A DNA stretch of 64,000 nucleotides from Mayamaea pseudoterrestris (taxonomy: Eukaryota; Bacillariophyta; Bacillariophyceae; Sellaphorales; Sellaphoraceae): positions 2,480,001-2,544,000 of the forward strand of contig BROI01000002.1 in assembly GCA_027923505.1 (NCBI GenBank). Reading direction: 5' to 3'. Both the position numbers and the translations under genes were made by a program. Below the pieces are notes generated by a model, which saw only the letters and a program-made list of their open reading frames with translations, searched no databases and was not told where the DNA came from. How positions within the stretch are numbered: the first letter of the stretch is position 1; every line of letters starts with the position of its first letter. Of this stretch, positions 9,448 to 18,381 are shown one piece after another.

Positions 9448-10325
9448 CTAGCGCAACTGCCCAGAGTCTGCAATCTCAACTGGCACTCGTGTTTTTCCTG
9501 CATTACTTCCAACCTGCTCGATGGCGTTTAGAACGTCTTGACCGGAACACACCTTACCGAATCTGTCATATACGAACATATATACGTTAGAAAAATTAGA
9601 CTAATAACCCTTTAGACGTATAGATTGCTGGTGAATGTGCATTGCACTTACACGACATGTTTGTTGTCCAACCATCCAGCTTTTGCAAAGCATAAGAAGA
9701 ACTGCGAGGAGTTGGTGCCAGGGCCCGAGTTCGCCATGCTTAAAATGCCAGGGCCAGAATGCTTTAGCTTAAAGTTTTCGTCAGCGAACGCATCTCCATA
9801 TATCGATTCACCGCCAGTGCCGTCGCCTGTGAAAGAATGACGAGGGTAAGCGAAGCATAGAAGCGTGATTTGTTGAATGAATTCCCACTGCATCATTGAA
9901 TTTATCATCGACTCACCTCGCGTAATATCTCCGCCCTGGAAGCAAAAAGCACATGGTAAGCGAAGGATGTAATGCATCTTCTACGAAGATTGAGCATCAT
10001 TTAATTCGATCATTTAACAAGTCGGTCGTGTACCTGAGCCATAAAGCCTGGAATGACACGATGCATAATGGATCCCTTGTAATGCAAGAGCTTCCCGGAC
10101 TTGCCGATGCCCTGTTCGCCTGTGCATAAGCATCGAAAGTTCTGGATGATCAAATGGTTAGCAACAAGTGCAATAGATACTCTGAGCTTTGAGAACGACA
10201 TCAGAAACGTGGATACAAACCTCGGCAGTCTTTGGCACGACGTCTTGAAACAGCTCCATCTCAATCCGGCCTTTCGGACTGCCTCCAATTTTGATGTCAA
10301 AGAAGACAACAGGATTCTCACTCAT
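9448..10325 (-). CDS. CYP: Cyclophilin-type peptidyl-prolyl isomerase (5 exons)
   Basis: Cyclosporin-binding PPIase that speeds cis-trans proline isomerisation, here a single-domain cytosolic form of about 173 aa. Exons on the minus strand: 10221-10325, 10034-10141, 9917-9935, 9652-9826 and 9448-9562; all junctions are GT-AG and phases agree. Assembled motifs: [57 protein letters not shown] (active-site Arg and Phe region), [56 protein letters not shown]. The third exon is only 19 nt. The [12 protein letters not shown] loop is the divergent-loop insertion seen in CypA-like plant and protist forms. Convergent with the GT14 gene and divergent from the disrupted SAP/STI1-like gene. Confidence 0.93.
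9917..9935 (-). other. 19-nt microexon of cyclophilin
   Basis: Codes for GGDITR plus one base. It is flanked by CAG at 9936-9938 and GTGAGT at 9911-9916, and is required to restore [16 protein letters not shown]. Confidence 0.88.
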
Positions 10326-10408
10326 GACGAGATTGCAGAGTTGAGCGAGACGAGGTGATTGTGAAGTCGCAAACGAAAAGAAAAATCTTCGCGTGTGACA
10401 AAGAGCAA

Positions 10409-10418
10409 GTACCGGTAC
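10409..10418. promoter_or_regulatory. GTACCGGTAC palindrome in divergent promoter
   Basis: Perfect 10-bp palindrome upstream of both cyclophilin and the disrupted gene. It contains the TACCGG core that recurs in other intergenic regions. Function inferred only. Confidence 0.35.
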
Positions 10419-10430
10419 GATATTTTTGAA

Positions 10431-10565
10431 AATCAAAGTTTTTGGCAGTACACTTTGGCGTACAGTGCCAATAACTGTGAAAATCAAAGTTTTTGGCAGT
10501 ACACTGTGGATCACAGTGTCAATAATCAAAGTTTTTGGCAGTACACTTTGGCGTACAGTGCCAAT
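10431..10565. repeat. Three-copy promoter direct repeat
   Basis: Three copies begin at about 10431, 10482 and 10524 with the shared core AATCAAAGTTTTTGGCAGTA followed by CACT. Copies 1 and 3 continue identically through TTGGCGTACAGTGCCAAT; copy 2 diverges (GTGGATCACAGTGTCAAT). Each copy contains an imperfect inverted repeat TTGGCA...TGCCAA. They lie in the intergenic space between cyclophilin and the gene to its right. Confidence 0.8.
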
Positions 10566-10696
10566 ATCCTTCGGTCGAGCCATGGCTTCTCAGCTACTTT
10601 AGACCTGGCCGATGCCGATGATGCAGTGTTAATCAGCTACTACGACCAACGATTGGCCTCCCAGGTCAAGGCGACGATCGAGCCCTTACCGTTGCA

Positions 10697-11218
10697 ATGA
10701 CTGTCAATGACGAAAATGGTGACTTGATGAATGCACAAGATGAGTTGGAGCCAGGCAAGATGCGAGTGGCTGAGATCAAGGTCGAAATGGAACTCCGAGA
10801 AATTGACTTTACGGATTGCTTTGACAAGGGATCACACATGACCCGCCTCGCAGAAGCGAGGGCAAATGGTAAGGCTAACAGACATACTTGAGAAGTTCAA
10901 CAAACAAAAGTTGGAAGAGACTTTCAAAGAAAAAATGATGCAAAAGCGACGAGGCGACGAACGAATAGTAGCTCGTGATGGAACCTTACCAGGTGGATTG
11001 ACGCCGGAAAAGGTAAAAAGTTTTCTTTTAATCGAGAAGTCATGGCCATGCTACAATCGACAAAGTTGCAGAAGGCAATGAAACTCATGGAACAAATGGA
11101 ACTGAAAGTGAAGGACGACCCAGAATTGCAAATGACGATTGAACAGCTTACAGTTAATGCAGTCTTAAAATCTCGCAATTGTATGAGTTGGTGTTTTTCA
11201 ACGCTATATACTCTTTAA
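10697..11218 (+). pseudogene. SAP/ARMET-like plus STI1-like protein, frame broken
   Basis: Three frames carry consecutive pieces of one conserved-looking protein. Piece 1 (from ATG 10697) has GKMRVAEIKVEMELREIDF and CFDKGSHMTRLAEARANGK, a SAP-like helix pair. Piece 2 (from about 10880) has DILEKFNKQKLEETFKEK and DGTLPGGLTPEKVKSF. Piece 3 (about 11025-11218) has NREVMAMLQSTKLQKAMKLM and DDPELQMTIEQL, an STI1-like helical repeat. The frame shifts near 10875 and near 11020, the second in a T-rich run. The only GT-AG intervals there are 8-28 nt, much shorter than any other intron in the window. Either this is a recently decayed gene or the assembly has indels. No good start lies upstream: the frame before 10697 has no ATG. 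Convergent with the RAD7-like gene. Confidence 0.6.
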
Positions 11219-11243
11219 GCTCCAACTCGCAAAGAATTTGGGT

Positions 11244-13108
11244 TTATCGTACCGAACGCGATGTCGATTTCTTAATCCAGGCGCCAACTACCTCCACGTT
11301 TGGGTCGTCCACGCGACGATGCCCATCCAGAAACTCATCCGATAACTGGGCGTTTCCCCATATCTGTACCTTGCTTAGCTGGTTGCCGCACTTGTCCACC
11401 AAATATCCCAGTCCCTTGTCTGTTACAGTTGTACAAAAACTGAAGTTCACCTCCACTAGGCTATCTCCACATGCGTGCACCAGGTGCTCCAATCCAATGT
11501 CAGTCAAGCGAGTCGATCCCTGAATATTCAGAAAAACAAGACCACCAAGCATGTTGGCAACATGCACGTCAGTGTCTCCTTGACGTCGAATAGCGGCCTG
11601 CGTTGCCAATTGAATCACTTCATCCGATACTGCCTCGTGATCACAATTGGCAAGATTCAGTCGCCTCAACATTGGCGGCAAGGCCATTCCAGGAACATGC
11701 AAAAAGAGAGCCTCCAAACCTTCGGACGACAGCTGCTTCAACCCTTCCAAGCTGAGCGACCGCAAGCCGGAACAATTTTGGCGGATGCTCGACAGAATCG
11801 AATCGGTCAGCTGGTGATTGCCGCTTAAATCAAGTGCCTCTAGTGTCGGTCCTGACATTCGCAGAATCTCGTCAACATTTTGATCTGTCAACCCATCTAC
11901 GAACCTGAGTCCCAAACTTTGAATGTTCTGAAAGGCTGCTGGAATGGCAGTGAGAGAAGCGATACTCTCAGCGTCTAACGGAAGATCTTCCAACGTCAAC
12001 TCCAACAGCTTTGCGGAGGTGGCGGAGGAGTAAGATTCGCTAATGGCGCTCGCCGTTTCTTTCCCGAGCATAGGGCATGCCTTAAATTCAATTGACGAGA
12101 GCGTCGACGAGAGCGTCCGGACGAGGGACGCTGCGTCGGCATCACTCAGGACATACGCTCCACCTATCGCCAAAGCAAACAGGTTCTTCACACGTGCTTT
12201 CACAATCAAGTTCGCAGCCTGTGGACCAAAACATCGTCCACACTGGTCAAGGACAAGGAAACGGAGTCCTGAGGGAAGCAACTTCTCGAGACTGTCACAC
12301 AAGTCTTCCTGCGTAATGCTGGAGCAATCCACCAGCTCCAACGCTTCAATTCCAACTTCGGCAATGGCATGAAACGCTTGAGCGTCCAGCTTGTTGGAAC
12401 CGACCAGTTCCTTGGCAATCGCAGCCCGAATGGAACTGTCCACATTGCCAAGTGCGTCGACGCAATCGAAATTGTCCACGAGGAATCGTGTGCAGAGTTG
12501 AAACAGTGATGGAATCTTTTGCTCGTTAAGTTTGACATCTTGACGTTTTTGTCGTTTGGCGTAGATGGAATCTCCATTTGTAAGATTAGGTCGACTCTTC
12601 CACTGCAGGGCGGGGTGTGCCTTGCGCTTTTGTTCGTTCGCCAGGTCAAGCATGACTTGATCGAGAGGATGGTTTCCCTGTGCCTCGTCCAACTCGGCCT
12701 CTCGCTCTAGTCGAGCTTCCTCTCGCTTGGCAATCATTTGTCGGGCGACACTAAACGGGCCACACCATTCTTGCGAAAGGTGATTGGATCCCGCACCTTT
12801 CTTGATGAGCATTCCACGCGGGGTTGTCGACACGCCAGAGAGTTTGCGATTGGCGTGGTCTGTATTCATAAGAGCAAGAAACATATTGAGTAAAGGATCC
12901 ATCTTACAACAAAGTATCGATCATAATTGCAGCCAAGACACGTACCTAGGTTGGCCTGGGGTTGCTCTTCGGGACGGGCGAGTCGATTAGCTTCTCGCTC
13001 CGCCACGAAGCGCTGACGCTCACGTACATGTTCCGCGACGCTTCGCTCCGGCTCGGCCACATTGCCTCTCGCTTGTCGCCTTCCTCCATTTCCTCTTTCT
13101 CGAGCCAT
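11244..13108 (-). CDS. RAD7-like leucine-rich-repeat protein
   Basis: LRR protein of the RAD7/AMN1 type. In yeast RAD7 works with RAD16 in global-genome excision repair and as a substrate receptor of a ubiquitin ligase. Exon 1 (12946-13108) encodes an Arg/Glu-rich start (MARERGNGGRRQARGN); intron 12860-12945 (GTACGT...ATACAG, 86 nt) joins QANL to DHANRKLSGVSTTPRG. The ATG at 12902 is inside this intron. Then come a charged coiled segment, the RAD7-like helical block IPSLFQLCTRFLVDNFDCV, and about ten irregular LRRs with the Cys-type pattern (LEALDLSGNHQLTDSIL, LVEVNFSFCTTVTDKGLGYL). About 592 aa. RAD7 orthology is inferred from layout; a generic F-box-less LRR protein remains possible. Confidence 0.7.
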
Positions 13109-13385
13109 TATGGTAAAGAAGGTGTCTTTGATATCTCTCGTTTTGTGAAATGAACGTCTGAAAAATTGTGGTGCATGTATGGTTGCAATAGCGTTGATGG
13201 CGGTCGCGGCGCGCTGCGGAGAAAAAATTGTGGCCCCCAAAACCGCTGCGACAAAGCGTGACAGAAATGCGACGACGACGATGACTCGTCGCGGCGCTAA
13301 TACGAGCGTCGCGTCAAACCTCATCATCGTCAATGATCCTGCCGAAGCGAGCAATTTTAGGGGTGATACGGTTGACCCATAGAGA

Positions 13386-14234
13386 ATGCCCCAAGTGGAA
13401 GAAGAATGGAAGACTGTGAAAAAGACAGACAGGAAGAGGGTCATGAGGAGGCGTGGACGAGGAAACGGACATCATTCAGCCATGGGTCACAGCTCCGTCA
13501 CTTCCCCGCTAATAGAAGATTACCTTCAACTAGAGCAAGTGATTGAACGATGCATGACAGATGTTCAACAAACAAGAATCTATCAGGATGTGTTATTGCG
13601 ACTAAAGGAGGAGAATTTGCGTTTGCAGCACCTTGTTTGCTACGGCATTGGCAGCTTTTCCGCATCGTCTACCACGCATTATTCGGCTTCCATGTGGCAA
13701 ATTGCATTTGCTCTCAGTCTTGTAATGGACTCGACGACGGTAAAGAACAAAGAAATCACTTTATCATACTTCGATCCATGCATGTCTACGATCGAAGAAC
13801 GTTTTCTATGCGAGCGCCACATTAATGTTCTGACAACCAATGAACGAGGGAAGCATTTCTTTCAACAAGACGGACCAGTTCTCTTTTTCATGCCTCACTG
13901 TCCCAAACTTTTGTATGAAAATGTGGCATGGTCGCATTGGCTTCGTCTCCGGCAAATCGCGATCATTGGCAACTCCCTCATTAATCACGCGGAAGCATTG
14001 CTCTCCGGGGGCGGCGGCGGCGATGACCGTCAGCCGTGTCCTTGTCTAAAGCATCTTGTACCATTTATCGAGGAAGTCAAGCTAGAAGCGTCCAAACTTG
14101 ACGTACAGGAAGCTGCTGGCAACTTTAACGGGGCGTTCAACGACACATACCTTACGACGTTTGCGAGAAATGACGCTTGGCCCGATAGACCTGAAGCAAG
14201 CGATTGCAGCGATGGCGACGGTGAATTAATATGA
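13386..14234 (+). CDS. SRR1: SRR1-family protein
   Basis: Member of the SRR1 (sensitivity to red light reduced 1) family; in plants it acts in phytochrome signalling and clock output, and homologues exist in fungi and animals (SRRD). The 282-aa intronless protein has a basic N-terminus (RKRVMRRRGRGNG) and the family core: LVCYGIGSFSASSTTHYSAS, ITLSYFDPCMSTIEERFL, INVLTTNERGKHFF and VLFFMPHCPKLLYENVAWSHW, then IAIIGNSLINHAEAL. A short Gly run precedes the C-terminal helices. ATG 13386 gives the whole domain. Divergent from the RAD7-like gene; its biochemical activity is unknown. Confidence 0.88.
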   Translation: MPQVEEEWKTVKKTDRKRVMRRRGRGNGHHSAMGHSSVTSPLIEDYLQLEQVIERCMTDVQQTRIYQDVLLRLKEENLRLQHLVCYGIGSFSASSTTHYSASMWQIAFALSLVMDSTTVKNKEITLSYFDPCMSTIEERFLCERHINVLTTNERGKHFFQQDGPVLFFMPHCPKLLYENVAWSHWLRLRQIAIIGNSLINHAEALLSGGGGGDDRQPCPCLKHLVPFIEEVKLEASKLDVQEAAGNFNGAFNDTYLTTFARNDAWPDRPEASDCSDGDGELI

Positions 14235-14291
14235 TAAAGAAGTTTGAAATGACTGTCATAAAATACCAATGATTGAATCTTATCATTACAA

Positions 14292-15777
14292 TTATGCCGT
14301 TCCGACGGTTTCCCTCATGGTCACACTCACGCGTCGGTCTGAGAGTATATCCGACGCTTCAATCCCATGCGTCCACTCGTAGCGCGCCTTTCCGGTCAGA
14401 ACCTGTAGGGTGCGCCTTTTCAACAAAATCTTTTTAGCCACTGAAGCATCACGCTCCTTTGCAAACACCATGTAGCAGTCACCCGCTAGCGACAGGTTGA
14501 CAATGGGTTCCTTATACTTGACGCGGTCATCCATATGTGCTTTGAGGTGATCGCCACGCGAGCTTCGATAGTCAATCACATTCATTTCGTTTGGGACACA
14601 GTTTTGCAGGAGAAAAGCGACTTGTTGTAGTTTTGACGAAACGATTCCATGAAACCAGCGAGGCATTGGATGCACGGGAGGCCGCAAATGCTTGCTCCAT
14701 AAATCGTGATCAATTCCAAATCGCTTCTCAAAATGTGAGCCAGTATGTTTCTCGCGTACCCATGCTTGTTGGGCGTTAGATTGATCCAGGTCAGAAAGAA
14801 TCAACAATTCCTCCTCCTGCGACAGGAAATTCTCAATCAGATATAAACCAGGAAGTGGTTGCGATGACTGTCGGCCAACATCAACAGCTGACAGTAGTTT
14901 CGGCTTTTGCCACCATGATATTGAGGACTCCGATGCCACCATTGGCGTTGACTGTTGCATTGAAGGTGGCGCCGTGGCCCGGCGCATTGTTACGCTGACT
15001 CTCCTCGGCGACAGCAAATCGGCATGATGGATTGCGTGGGTGAAGTCGTAGCGAGCCTTACCCGTCATTATTTGAAGACAGCGCCGTTTCAGCAAGACAC
15101 GGTACTCCGAAACTGCATTGTTTCGATTGGCAGCAATGTTGCTGAACGTCATGACGCAATCGCCCGCCAAGGAAATGTTGGCAATCGGTTCTTCCGCCAG
15201 TTTCCTGTCATCAACGTGAGCTTTCAAGTAATGCCCGTCATCTTTTATATACTCAATAGCATTCGCCTCATCTGGAACCATGCCTTTCATGGGAGCCAAT
15301 CTTTTTAGTTTGGGGAGTAATAGCGACCTCACGAAGCGAGGCAAAGGATTCTTTTTATGACTTGACTTGAGACCAAATGTCGTACAATGAGCTCCCCAAC
15401 GCTTGCCCGTGTGAGTTCCATTGATATTCGATGGTATCCAAGGCAAATGCTCGTCCCTGTGTTTGTCGCCCGTCCCATCAAGCTGCGCCAATATCAAAAC
15501 TTCCTCCTCGATATATTAGACGACTTGCAACAGGTGACTGGTTTACTTTAGCCGTATTTAGTTCTCCGCAACAATCAGAAGCATGCGCTTCCAGCCTATG
15601 CAGGGGGAATGACACTCCACAGAGGGGACATGGTTGGAAGCAGCTGCTGCTGCCAGTGGAAAGTCGGCGGAGTCGCTTATGCGTGGCAACGTTTGCGTGG
15701 ACTCCCGCATCCCTCGACTCCAATCGCTTATTAGAATCTTGAAGAAATGTCGTAATGGACAATTGCTGCTTTTTCAT
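14292..15777 (-). CDS. UBZ4 zinc finger plus tandem AlkB 2OG-Fe(II) dioxygenase
   Basis: The N-terminal piece (ATG 15777) starts MKKQQLSITTFLQDS, whose QLSITTFL resembles a PCNA-binding PIP box. It then has C50-x2-C53-x11-H65-x3-C69, exactly the Rad18-type UBZ4 ubiquitin-binding finger. Two AlkB domains follow in a second frame (down to 14292). Domain 1 has LKAHVDDR, the distal His in DFTHAI and RRVSVTMR; domain 2 has PGLYLIENFL, LKAHMDDR, EWTHGI and RRVSVTMR. Both therefore keep the HxD...H iron triad and the 2-oxoglutarate Arg residues (RxSxTxR). The frame changes near 15511-15520 in a TA-rich run. This could be a 2-nt length change, an assembly error or an intron not resolved here. Total about 490 aa. 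A role in ubiquitin/PCNA-directed alkylation repair is inference. Confidence 0.72.
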
Positions 15778-15959
15778 CGTCTCTATATCGGCGAACAAGA
15801 CAAAAGAGGAACTAAAAAATAACGGAGAGAGGTGCGAGCAAGCTGGTGTCGGCGAGAATTGCGGTGCGACAGTCTATTCCTAGCACTCTGCTACACTGAT
15901 TTAATCTATATAGAAAGAGCAACTCATACAGCAGTCTTGTAGTCTGATGGGCCATAACT

Positions 15960-18000
15960 CATGGAACAAGACTATTGGGGTTGTCTTGAAAGCCACACAC
16001 TGTAGCACCATGGAGCTGGTTACTGTGTGGACCTCTGCCCTCCCAAACAACTGATGCTACATGTGAGCTGGGAATGATTGTTATCACTGCATACGTGTCT
16101 TCAAGCATAGCCAGAACAGAATTCATGGAAAAGAATACTGAGGGAGCCTTTGAAGGCCACACACTGTAGAACCATGGAGCTTGCTACTGTGTGGATCTTT
16201 GCCCTCCCAAACATGGAACAAGACTATTGAGGTTGTCTTGAAAGCCACACACTGTAGCACCATGGAGCTGGTTACTGTGTGGACCTCTGCCCTCCCAAAC
16301 AACTGATGCTACATGTGAGCTGGGAATGATTGTTATCACTGCATACGTGTCTTCAAGCATAGCCAGAACAGAATTCATGGAAAAGAATACTGAGGGAGCC
16401 TTTGAAGGCCACACACTGTAGAACCATGGAGCTTGCTACTGTGTGGATCTTTGCCCTCCCAAACCACTGATGCTACATGTGAGCTGGGAATGACTGTTAT
16501 GCACCAATCCCACCGCATACAAGTCCCCAAGGATAGCCAGAACAGAATTCATGGAAAAAGATTGCTGAGGGAGCCCTTGAAGGCCACACACTGTAGCACC
16601 ATGCAGCTTGCTACTGTTGGATGTTTGCCCTCCCAAACAACTGATGCTACATGTGAGCTGGGAATGTTGTTATGCACCAATCTCACCACATACGTGTCTT
16701 CAAGCATAGCCAGAACAGAAGTCATGGAACAAGACTATTGGTGGTAGTCTTTGAAGGCCACACACTGTAGCACCATGGAGCTTGCTACTGTCGGATGTTT
16801 GCCCTCCCAAACAACTGATGCAACACATGAGCTGGGAATGATTGTTATGCACCAATCTCACCACATATGTGTCCCTAAGCATAGCCAGAACAGGATTCAT
16901 GGAAAAAGACTACTGAGGGAGCCTTTGAAGGCCACACACTGTAGCACCATGGAGCTGGTTACTGTGTGGACCTCTGCCCTCCCAAACAACTGATGCAACA
17001 CGTGAGCTGGGAATGATTGTTACGCACCAATCTCACCACATACGTGTCCCCAAGCATAGCCAGAACAGAATTCATGGAAAATGACTATTGGTGGTAGTCT
17101 TTGAAGGCCACACACTGTAGCACCATGGAGCTTGCTACTGTCGGATGTTTGCCCTCCCAAACAACTGATGCAACACGTGAGCTGGGAATGATTGTTATGC
17201 ACCAATCCCACCACATACAAGTCCCCAAGGATAGCCAGAACAGGATTCATGGAACAAGACTACTGAGGGAGCCTTTGAAGGCCACACTGTAGCACCATGC
17301 AGCTTGCTACTGTTGGATGTTTGCCCGCCCAAACAACTGATGCTACATGTGAGCTGGGAATGATTGTTATGCACCAATCCCACTGCGTACAAGTCCCCAA
17401 GGATAGCCAGAACAGGATTCATGGAACAAGACTACTGAGGGAGCCTTTGAAGGCCACACTGTAGCACCATGCAGCTTGCTACTGTTGGATGTTTGCCCTC
17501 CCAAACAACTGATGCTACATGTGAGCTGGAAATGTTGTTATGCACCAATCTCACCTTATAAGTGTCACCAAGGATAGCCAGAACAGAATTTATGGAACAA
17601 GACTACTGAGGGAGCCTTTGAAGGCCACACACGGTAGCACCATGGAGCTTGCTACTGTGTGGATGTTTGCCCTCCCAAACAACTGATGCTATATGTGAGC
17701 TGCAAAAGATTGTTGTGCACCAATCTCACCACATATGTGTCCCCAAGCATAGCTTAAACAGAATTCATGGAACAAGACTATTGAGAGTAGTCTCTGAAGG
17801 CCACACACTGTAGCATCATGGAGCTGGTTACTGTGTGGACCTCTGCCCTCCCAAACAACTGATGCAACACGTGAGCTGGGAATGATTGTTACGCACCAAT
17901 CTCACCACATACGTGTCCCCAAGCATAGTCAAAACAGAACTTATGGAACAAGACTATTGGGGGTAGTCTCTGAAGGCCACACTGTAGCACCATGGAGCTG
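15960..18000. repeat. Tandem array, ~174-bp unit, about 12 copies
   Basis: Units recur every 172-176 bp; landmarks are GCCACACACTGTAGCACCAT, CCCTCCCAAACAACTGATGC, GTGAGCTGGGAATGATTGTT and GCATAGCCAGAACAGAATTC. The GCCACAC landmark occurs near 15991, 16164, 16239, 16408, 16582, 16757, 16930, 17106, 17279, 17451, 17624, 17799 and 17974. The 75-bp gap at 16164-16239 is a truncated unit: about 250 bp at 15961-16210 is duplicated almost exactly at 16212-16463. Units carry an imperfect hairpin with arms CCACACA(CT)GTAGCA and TGCTACTGTGTGG around CCATGGAGCT. Short frames in the array repeat with the unit and are not treated as genes. Confidence 0.93.
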
Positions 18001-18381
18001 GTTGTGGTAGGATATATCTTAACATGCTTCACAACATTATTTGGAATACTGCGTTGTTACGTAGATGATGTCATGGTTTGGCGCATGCAATGGCCCCTTA
18101 CGATGATCGTGTTATCTAGCCCAAGCACAATGCTTTACTTTAGGAGTATGCTCTCAGAGAGCCATCAATTACCTATCAACTACTGCAACCCCAGCCTCTC
18201 CATCTGTTCCATATAGACTAAAATCGTTAACACCAACCCATTAAATCGTTGCTTTGAAGGCCAGTGTTGTTCTGACTGTGTCTACTGTTTGACATTTTTG
18301 TGTGTGCGGAGCGCGCAAAAGTCTTCGCAGGCTTTGTGAAACCATTGTTCCTACCACCTCCCCACCCCACAAGTGTGTTTT
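18001..18381. other. Unique spacer after the 174-bp array
   Basis: Non-repetitive DNA between the last array unit and the lipid kinase stop. No gene supported; one short frame with a YVDD string is discussed under rejected items. Confidence 0.4.

Noticed and set aside
10865-10880. 13-nt intron GTAAGGCTAACAG restoring frame in the SAP/STI1-like gene
   Set aside because: Far too short compared with other introns here, and removal would delete conserved residues (GKAN).
12866-12902. ATG 12902 as start of the RAD7-like protein
   Set aside because: It lies inside an 86-nt intron; splicing gives a phase-correct upstream exon with an ATG at 13108.
16433-17292. Frames with GCLPSQTTDATCELGM-type peptides in the 174-bp array
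   Set aside because: Same reasoning: both strands give repeated frames that follow the repeat unit.
15960-18000. CRISPR-like array
   Set aside because: The whole 174-bp unit repeats head to tail with no unique spacers, and the context is eukaryotic nuclear DNA.
17992-18216. Short frame with CYVDDVMVW, recalling the YxDD box of reverse transcriptases
   Set aside because: Only this string matches; no flanking palm motifs, no integrase or RNase H pieces and no terminal repeats nearby. Treated as chance; at best an unrecognisable fossil.
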